A DNA stretch of 10,021 nucleotides from Phoronis ovalis (taxonomy: Eukaryota > Phoronida > Phoronidae). The notes below the pieces were generated by a model. That model was not told where the DNA came from, did not search any database, and saw only the letters and a program-made list of their open reading frames with translations. Of the stretch, positions 1-7,400 are shown piece by piece (positions within the stretch are counted from its first letter, which is position 1; every line of letters starts with the position of its first letter). The stretch is from positions 1 to 10,021 of the forward strand of contig JAOXYB010069056.1 of NCBI GenBank assembly GCA_028565635.1. The letters run 5' to 3'. Both the position numbers and the translations under genes were made by a program.

Positions 1-77
1 CACTGTGCTGAATCAATGCTACAATATGTGCGGAATATCAGACCTTCCGTGATGTTATCACTGTGCTGAATCAATGC
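1..77. repeat. End of a tandem repeat, 58-bp period
   Basis: The 19 bases CACTGTGCTGAATCAATGC occur at 1-19 and again at 59-77, identical. The intervening 39 bases have no second copy in the window. Sequence after the second copy differs, so this is probably the right edge of a minisatellite that continues to the left. Confidence 0.6.
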
Positions 78-447
78 CCCTTCCTGCTGAAGTAATTTCC
101 ATTAAGTCAGATTTTATATATTTATAAATTATAGTAAATTATTATATTCATCAAAGTATTGGTGTTTCACTAATACATACTAGCATATTATGTTGTTTCC
201 AAATATTCAAGGTGCAGAAAAATCAATACTTTATTGCGAAACGTTCACCAAATTTAAGCCCAATTCGATCCAAAAAAAAACGAGTAAGAAACAAGTATGC
301 CAGGAATGCCTTTGCCAGACGAGCACACAAAAGGCAGGTATTGTTTACATAGAGGCGATACACTTGAAAAGGTCTTTATGTTTCGTATTAACAAAACGAG
401 GTTTCAACATATAAAATATTTAAAATATCCAGCATGGTATAACTCAC
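78..447. other. Non-coding stretch, intron if the minus-strand exon is real
   Basis: AT-rich. A plus-strand open frame from 190 and another from 297 run through it, but neither shows a recognisable domain, and the second overlaps the minus-strand exon antisense. A weak minus-strand acceptor (CCTTTTCAAG, near 350) opens a frame in the phase required by the 448-548 donor, but its peptide is not recognisable and I do not call it. Confidence 0.3.
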
Positions 448-548
448 GTCTCGATTCTTCATCCGTCTGTACCATTGAAGCCGCTCTTGATAAAACATCT
501 AAAGCAGATTCCATCGTCAAACTGCTTCGTAAAGGTGGGAATTCCAAT
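448..548 (-). CDS. Candidate internal coding exon of an unrecognised minus-strand gene
   Basis: Reading the minus strand, a pyrimidine-rich stretch ending GTGATTTCAG (AG at 550-549) is followed by 101 nt open in one frame, then a consensus donor C|GTGAGT (447-442). The frame that makes sense reads LEFPPLRSSLTMESALDVLS, then RAASMVQTDEESR: 33 codons with one extra base at each end. The peptide is non-repetitive and looks like a conserved amphipathic helix (MESALDVLSRAASMVQ) followed by an acidic tail. I do not recognise the protein. No second exon could be assigned with confidence: the next exon should lie below 440 or outside the window, and earlier ones above 600. It may also be an exon-sized fragment from elsewhere. 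The coding look and both splice sites are seen; gene status is inference. Confidence 0.45.
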
Positions 549-1902
549 CTGAAATCACATGCAAATGTAAAACAACCACCTTGCGATAAACTTTTGCTCA
601 AATCCTACTTTGTATTTCTTAGAATTTAATGAAAATTTATGAAAAGACTCTTCTTACATAACTCTATAAGAATATTAACTTGCCTCTTCCACCTATATGG
701 CAATTCTATGATTTTCGGACTGAAATTCCTGAAATAATTCTATATTTCGCTCCTGTTGACCCCGTAAATATCAATCAAGAATGAGAGGAATGCCCTGTGG
801 CATGTGACCATATTTAAGGAGACTGATTGGTTGCTGGCTAAAATCGGATGTGCAAGACCCGTCTGCTAAATTCATATTTTACCAATTCGGCAGTAATATA
901 TAATATACGCATTCATGCATTGCACGTAGATATATTTAAAGGGATTTATGTCGAAAAAAAAGCCAATGTAAAACATGTATTGGAAATGCCAGGCGTTTTT
1001 CAGGACGTATTCCTTTGCTTTAGGGTTGATTTAAAATGCAATCAAGGAAACTGGTGTAGAAATAAAAATATAGATAATTCTGCCAACTAATTCTTCAGAC
1101 CATGCAATCATAATTCTTCAAAATCGTTTAGTTTTTATTTTGAAATATTTATGAGATGCTATTTAGCGTAAAATCTAAACATTTGATAAAGTGTTCTTGT
1201 ACCTGATTGTACTTTTACTCCCTGGTAATGTCGCGTCAGACATGTTTGTTTTGAAGGTCAAATTGAGCACGAATGGGATTGAAATATTAATACTTTAATA
1301 GCGTCAGCTTGATATTAAGTCTTCATTGAAACTGATGAAACAATGTTAAGCATACCGTAAATTATGTAAGTATTTATGTATAGTTTCGAGATATTAATGA
1401 ATTAACATATCTGAGTGTGACTACAATTTTAAACTGAAAATTTCGGAGTTTCCGAATTTTTAATTTTATTTATTTATTTTTTGTTCTGCCGACTTTGTAC
1501 CTTTACGGTGTAAATTATGCGAAACTAGTCCACTAGCAATGCAGTGGGTGCACTAATTGATTTGTCGGTCGGGTTTAATATGCATATAAGTTTTAAATAC
1601 ACAATTTTATTTTTTATTTTTACTCCGCTTGAGTCTTGGCAGTATTAAACCGGTTAAACTATTATTGACATAGTATTCGTAAAATATGGGATTACCACCA
1701 GACTAGAGATGGACTTGGAGAAGTATTACGAAACGAACTGTTCCAGATGAATTCAACTCCACTGCAGCACAAATAAAAAATTATCGTATATTTCGGTTTC
1801 TGTTACTAACGAAATCAATATTTTTGAACAAGAGTCATGTCTGCAGAACTATTCCCCTTTTACAAGGCGACTTAAGATAAAACCTAGCTGCTATATAGTT
1901 GT
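549..1902. other. Non-coding, no gene seen
   Basis: No convincing exon on either strand. The open frame at 848-1090 (+) encodes a low-quality peptide with no domain, no repeated structure and no good splice frame. On the minus strand an AACCAATCAG (CCAAT-type) motif near 825 is followed by TTAAATATGG, and a GTAAGA donor lies near 651-656. This could be a promoter and first exon of the minus-strand gene, but the motifs are too common to claim. T-rich runs occur at 1460-1485 and 1600-1620. Confidence 0.3.
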
Positions 1903-1963
1903 GGCTACATGACCCCACTATCTGAGGCGCCTCAGACAAGCAATACAGTAGGGTCCTGTAGCC
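1903..1963. repeat. Nested inverted repeat with 16-bp perfect palindrome
   Basis: Outer arms GGCTACATGACCC (1903-1915) and GGGTCCTGTAGCC (1951-1963) pair at 12 of 13 positions. Inside them is the perfect palindrome TCTGAGGCGCCTCAGA (1921-1936). The block is more GC-rich than its surroundings. A further 12-bp palindrome, ATTAGGCCTAAT, follows at 1972-1983. It could be a mobile-element end or a structured regulatory site; nothing identifies which. Confidence 0.55.
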
Positions 1964-2026
1964 AGAACCAGATTAGGCCTAATTAAGAGAAATTTAAACC
2001 TTTCAGCTTGATTTAATCTGTATCTA

Positions 2027-2067
2027 CTGGGATGTTTTTATTCTGAATGAGGTGCATCCCAGCACCT
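2027..2067. repeat. Two overlapping, mutually exclusive stem-loops
   Basis: CTGGGATG (2027-2034) is complementary to CATCCCAG (2055-2062) with a 20-nt loop. The second arm is itself the exact 8-nt loop of another stem, AGGTG (2050-2054) with CACCT (2063-2067). The two foldings cannot form together. Arms are perfect but short, so chance is possible. Confidence 0.4.
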
Positions 2068-2398
2068 TCCTCTATAGACCTTGGGCCTGTTACTTTGGCT
2101 GTTATCAGAAAAATCGTAAAGTTGCAATTACGTAATAATTCATACAGGGACGTATATTTACAGAGTTATGGAATAATTAATACTAACTTACAATTTTTCT
2201 AACAACAGTCCCATAACCCCAAAATAGTAGGGCACATGTTTTCTGCATAAATATTGTAGTAGCATCTATAGTGTTTGCACATAGCGTAGCAAAACTCTGA
2301 GACAATTTCTTAAAATTTTTGCTAATCTCTAAACATTGTTATCAAACTACAAAGCTTAAATGTGACCTCACTTGTTCAAAATACTTTCTTTTGGTCAT

Positions 2399-2474
2399 AT
2401 TTTCTTCATAAAACATTCTAAACTTGAAATGTGGAAATAAGATTAATATGTTTAGTATGTTTTATGAAGAAAAT
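2399..2474. repeat. Long inverted repeat, 25-bp arms, 26-nt loop
   Basis: The 25 bases at 2399-2423 (starting ATTTTCTTCATAAAAC) are complementary to 2450-2474 (ending TTTTATGAAGAAAAT) at 24 of 25 positions. The spacer 2424-2449 does not pair. The complementarity stops abruptly at both sides. The size resembles a microRNA-type hairpin or a small foldback element; near-perfect pairing favours a foldback or siRNA-type hairpin. Whether it is transcribed is unknown. Confidence 0.6.
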
Positions 2475-4064
2475 GGTTTGAAACTTTACTTCTAAAACAG
2501 GAACGATTGCGAAATGAATAGGAAGTGCATTAATTACAAGGAAGCTTCAAAACAAAATATTTGTGTTGAGATTGTCACAAATTACGGAAAATCTTCACAT
2601 AAAAAATATGCTGTGCTGAATTTGGCTTTTTCACATAGGTGCTACTGCAACCTTAACAGCTGGTACAGTTAAGATTGAATGTTACTGCAGGTTCATTAGT
2701 CGAGTAATTACTGATATAAATATTTCTTGATGATATGAAGGTAAGAGTTAGGTTTATAGCCTGTATCAACTAAATTCTTCACGCAACTACTTAATGCCCC
2801 ATAAATTATGGGTCTGTTCATTCTAATAGAACTACTGTATCTCAAGGGCGCATACAATGAGGCTAGTAATCGGTACTACAGTGAGACACACCCTAGCAGG
2901 TATTCATTTCACGGCTGAGTGAACTGAAGCTGTACACAATTAAGACATACTGCCCAACAGAAACAACTGGATTACAAGTTCGACTCTTTACCAATAGAGT
3001 TAACCGACTGATAATGCATCAGGCTGGCTATGTTTAATGTTTGTAACGCCATCACTTTAAACCATCAAGCTACAATTTTGGGTTGTACTGTTTGTAAGCT
3101 GTAAGGTTTGCAATTGTGTTTTTGTGTTTATCAAATTGTAGCAGTTTTTTGCAATAGCTTATAATACAGTGGAATCTTTACACCAGGAAATAGGAGTCGG
3201 AGAATAAATTGCAGTTACTTTTTGAACTTGTACTTTTCAGCAAGTACCCTTTATTAATAAATTGGAAGATAAATAAGAAACAGTATTTTATTTAGATAGA
3301 AATGGATTGATAACAGAACCTACAGCCCTGACGGGTTTTTTTCCTTTTAAAAAGTTTAACATTGTAACCTAAGTTGGCAATCATACAGGTCCCATGATCT
3401 ACTCAGAAGAAAATAAATTACAAATCACAAAGTTTGACCTGTATACTTTCGGAATATGTAACATACTTTTGTTTGTTTATCTTTTCATTTAATTAGCTAA
3501 AATTTAATAAAATGTTAAGTATGAATTGGTTGCTGCAAACCAGTAATGATTGTATAAAATCAAATGAATCGGTTATAATTATTATGTATTAATATTGGAC
3601 TTTAGTACCAAATTGTTCACTAAAATTTAATGATGTGTAATATTTACAACTTTGGTTGCCTGTTACAAGAGTAATTTTGTTACTGAAACCGGCACATGAC
3701 TGACCTCTTGGTCAATAAAATTGTTTATCAATTCTTTTCAGATGCAGGAAAAAGCATGATGTTTTCTCGCAAAGATTATAAAATAACCAGGTAGCCAGTT
3801 ACTTCAGGTTTAAAAGATCTACTCTAACAGTTAAAGAAAGAGAGCAAGTTGGATATAGTTTTGTAAGTGTCCACAAAATCTTTTAAGTGAAGTTCAATAC
3901 GTTTCCTTGAACCCTGGATGCTGTTTTCTATGTTTTACTGTAAGATTGAAGTAAAGAATTTGCAGTAGAAAATTAAGTGTTGTGTTTGTATAAAATTTTA
4001 CAGATATTGTTTTATGCATATTCCCAATGATTAATGTATTATTATTAAGATATTGTACTTTTAG
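2475..4064. other. Upstream non-coding region or 5' UTR intron of the SLC26 gene
   Basis: No coding exon found on either strand. If the acceptor at 4063-4064 is used, at least its right part is an intron in the 5' UTR. Other splice-like sites are TTGTACTTTTCAG ending at 3240 and the pair bounding 3742-3790. A small inverted repeat, CTTAAC...GTTAAG, occurs near 2652-2673. No TATA box or initiator can be fixed by eye. Confidence 0.35.
3742..3790 (+). other. Possible non-coding 5' UTR exon of the SLC26 gene
   Basis: It is bounded by a good acceptor (CAATTCTTTTCAG, AG at 3740-3741) and an acceptable donor (ACCAG|GTAGCC, GT at 3791). It contains a very short upstream open frame starting at its first base (ATG, five codons, TGA). 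It would splice to the acceptor at 4064. The sites are the only support, so this is weak. Confidence 0.2.
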
Positions 4065-4495
4065 ATTCATCTAAAACATGGACCCCCCTACAAAACAGTT
4101 CAACAGCAGGGATGAGAAGATGGCCTCTCCTTCCAGTAAGAAAAAGAGCAGCGCTTTTGGATTCTTCCATCGTAAAAAGGACAGTAGAAATCAAAACGTG
4201 CGCGATTCACTAATGTCATTCTCGCGGAAAGGACAATTGACGGTGAAGCGGCCTATTTACTCGGAAGCCTTGTTTGATGAAGGATTTGTGCCGGATTCTA
4301 GGCCGTCGCGTCCTTTGGGACAAGCAATAAGACTTTATTTCACAAGACATTGTACATGCTCAAAGGATTGTTTTATGAGATTTATTTATAATTTGTTTCC
4401 GTTTCTAACTATTTTAAGAGGTTATGGGCTGAAGACAGATTTAGTGAGCGATATTATCGGGGGACTTACTGTAGGAATTATGCACATACCGCAAG
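4065..4495 (+). CDS. SLC26A5/A6-like: Exon 1 (first coding): N-terminal cytoplasmic segment and start of helix 1
   Basis: Coding begins at 4078 with A at -3 and G at +4, a good Kozak context. An in-frame TAA at 4072-4074 lies just upstream, so no earlier start is possible within this exon. A pyrimidine-rich AG at 4063-4064 suggests the exon begins at 4065 with 13 nt of 5' UTR, implying an upstream non-coding exon. The donor is CAAG|GTGAGT at 4495/4496, phase 1. Residues 1-55 are basic and serine-rich (KKKSS, HRKKD, SFSRKG). VKRPIYSE at 56-63 matches the VERPIFS segment of prestin. A Cys cluster (HCTCSKDC, 91-98) precedes the first helix. [11 protein letters not shown] ends the exon; Q139 matches prestin Q97 of the anion pocket. 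M15 is a second start candidate in good context. Confidence 0.93.
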
Positions 4496-7400
4496 GTGAG
4501 TGCAAGCAAGTTTTTTTTAATTCACAACAACCATAACCAGGTGAGAAACATTAGAAGGTAATGGTTCTATAACTTAAAGAAGACTGCTAAGAAAGAGAGT
4601 ACTATGAGACCATGCGGTTATTTATCTTCTTGTTATGAAAACATTCCAATGTAAAAGCTTTTTCTGTATTTATTGATCTGTGAATGTATGTTGTATATTA
4701 GATAAGAATGTTTCTTTATTTTCAGGTATGGCTTATGCATTGCTGGCAAATCTAGCTCCTGTCAACGGATTGTATGTGTCTTTCTTTCCAGTTTTTATTT
4801 ATTTTCTCTTTGGAAGTTCACGGCATATATCTATAGGTAATATGCATTTTCGTGTAAAAAAACTATCATAATGTGTCAGAAGTGGATTCAGTTGTACTCA
4901 CCTTACCAAGTAGTTCAATTTAGTTGTGATTTTGATAGATAGTGTTCTTTCTTCACATATTTGTCAAATATTTTCAAAAAATGATATGGCTTCTCTGTCA
5001 CATTATTGTGACAGGAAAGTTTGTTTTGTATACAATTCCAGTTATGAAATATCATTAAATTGATTATAAACTCTTGCTTTAGGTACCTTTGCTATTGTAT
5101 GTCTCATGATTGGTACTGTAGTGGAAAGAACGGCTGATGTTGAAACAAAGCGATTATTAGCAACAGGTGCTTTTTCCTCCAATCATGGCAGTGATAATGC
5201 TACGGTTATAAATGGAACTACTCCTGTTCCAGCAGAGAACGGAACAAAATCTCTGGATGATCTTGTTATGGAAAGTTCAGTATCTGTTGCCTTAGCATTG
5301 ACATTCGTTGTCGGAGTATTGCAGGTAAATTTTAATTCCTTTTGACAGGTAATATATGATGAAATTAACATGAGTTTTTAAGCATGTTCTCTAAAGCTAC
5401 TGGAATGCACAATATTGAAAGTGATACTCTGAATATATGAACATCTAAATAACACCTTTGACCTACTGTGCTTTGAAAAGATAGGACTGAAGTGTATAAA
5501 TTAGTTCATTACACTTTCTAATTTGACATATTTTTTATCAGGAGCTTCTAAAACAATAACAAAAATTAAAGGTATCAGAATGAATTTTTATTTGTCACGG
5601 CATCCATTCAGTGAAAGAATGAACAGAAATATGATTTAATCAAAAATTGAATCAAGAAAGCGTTTGGTCTTATTTCAAGACCTTCATCAATTATGATGAT
5701 AGTCTTTCGAGGTCAAGTCACCATGTGACTTTTTCCCGCCAATTCAAAAATTACTGATAAAGGTCTCATTTTCAAAACTTAACAATCGTTCTGTATGTTA
5801 ATTATTTATGAAAAATATCTTTGCATTTTTAGCTTTTAATGGGTATTTGTCGGTTTGGTTTTGTAACAATCTACCTCTCACAGCCATTGGTCAGCGGGTT
5901 TACTACTGGAGCTGCGTGTCATGTATTGACTAGTCAAATCAAATATATCCTTGGTATAAGAACAACACAAAGATTCAGTGGACCATTTAAATTTGTTAAG
6001 GTGAGTTAATATTTGTGTGTGAGTTTTATTCCCCGAAATACTTCTGATAAAATATGTTAAGAATTGACTTTTGACTAGCAGGCTGTTAAGTTATAGTTCT
6101 GTATACATTATGCAACTAATTGTTTCTTATAAAGTTATGACTTCTTGTAACATAACAGCTTTCACTTTTATTATTTATGAAATGCATTTTGGAATATTAT
6201 GCAATGGGAAGTACAAAATCTCAGAATAACAGAGGAATTAAGGATGCAGAACTTAACACCATGTGATTGTATGGTTCTTCAGTAAGTACCTTCATACACA
6301 TAAGAACAAGTTCTGTATGATTACCCAATATTTGATTTTATGAAACTAAAGTTAGCAACATTTTTTTTCAGAATTATATTGAATTATTTACACATATAGC
6401 GACAGTTAACTGGGCGGAGTTCATTACCTCATCTATTTGCCTAATCGTGATAGCTGTAACTAAAGAAGTGATCAACCCGCGAGTGAAAGGCCGCTTGAAA
6501 ATGCCAATTCCTATAGACTTGATTGTGGTAAGTGAAAGTGGTAGTATCAACACACCGTAATTTCTTGCGATTTTTTTTCAAGCTTAATAAATCATTCCGA
6601 CTTTTTATGTCTTCTTGCTTTAATAATGTATTCAAAAGATGTCAGTATTAAGGCAGGTAGCATGACGTTTTTCGTGTAACATTAGATTTTATGACTTAGA
6701 TGCACTGGGAAATAAAAGTGACTGAAATATTAGTTAGGTATAAAATGTTTTTAATGTTATTTTATTCTTGTTATTTATTGCTATTGTATTTGGATATATT
6801 GTTGTCACTACCAAAGGTTTGCTTTCATCATACTCATCGAGTCATGCTGATTCAAAACTTTATAAGATACACATTGCGTACGTTAAAGTTATTTTAAGGC
6901 TAAAATGTATGGAAAAAGATATATTGTATATTGTTTGCTGTGTACTTTTAGGTTACAGTTGGAACGTTCGTCTCCTACTTTGCACATTTAAATGAAGATT
7001 TTAAAGTAAGAATAGTTGGCGAAATTCCAACTGGGTAGGTGTCATTTAGCTTCTTTTTTGACATATTTTAAAACTCGCTCAGCTTGTGAAAGTGAGTAAA
7101 CAGTGTCTATCATGGAAGTAAACTAGATTTATTGGTATACTTTTGATAAAGCTCCATTAACGATGTTATAAAGTGGGGACTACTTTTATGAAAGTGTATG
7201 CTATCAAAATATTATGCATTCATTGTTTTGCAACATGTTTAAGATAAATATTTGTCATTTTTCTGTTATGTTCATGAAATTGTGACACTTTTACACAAAA
7301 TTTATGTGTATTTTAAATATCAGCCAAATTTGTTTCTTATTTGTAGAATCCCACCTCCACAAGCACCAAATTTTAGCCTTATACCAAACTTGATCGGTGA

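Noticed and set aside
559-566. Octamer motif ATGCAAAT as a POU-factor site
   Set aside because: It is a single short motif in AT-rich DNA, lying within the polypyrimidine region of the candidate minus-strand acceptor. Chance is enough to explain it.
297-629. Plus-strand open frame of 110 codons
   Set aside because: It is antisense to the better-supported minus-strand exon, has no recognisable domain, and its composition looks random.
848-1090. Plus-strand open frame of 80 codons
   Set aside because: No domain, signal peptide or splice context, and an open frame this long is expected by chance over several kb of two-strand sequence.
2956-3020. tRNA-like segment on the minus strand (D-arm-like ACTC...GAGT with TTGGTA, then CTTGTAA as an anticodon loop)
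   Set aside because: The anticodon stem has mismatches, there is no T-arm (no GGTTCGAnnCC) at the right spacing, and no acceptor stem. At best it is a tRNA-derived relic.
6768-6818. Hydrophobic coding-like stretch in intron 5 as an extra exon
   Set aside because: Flanking exons join contiguously in all known SLC26 proteins, and there is no good acceptor before it.
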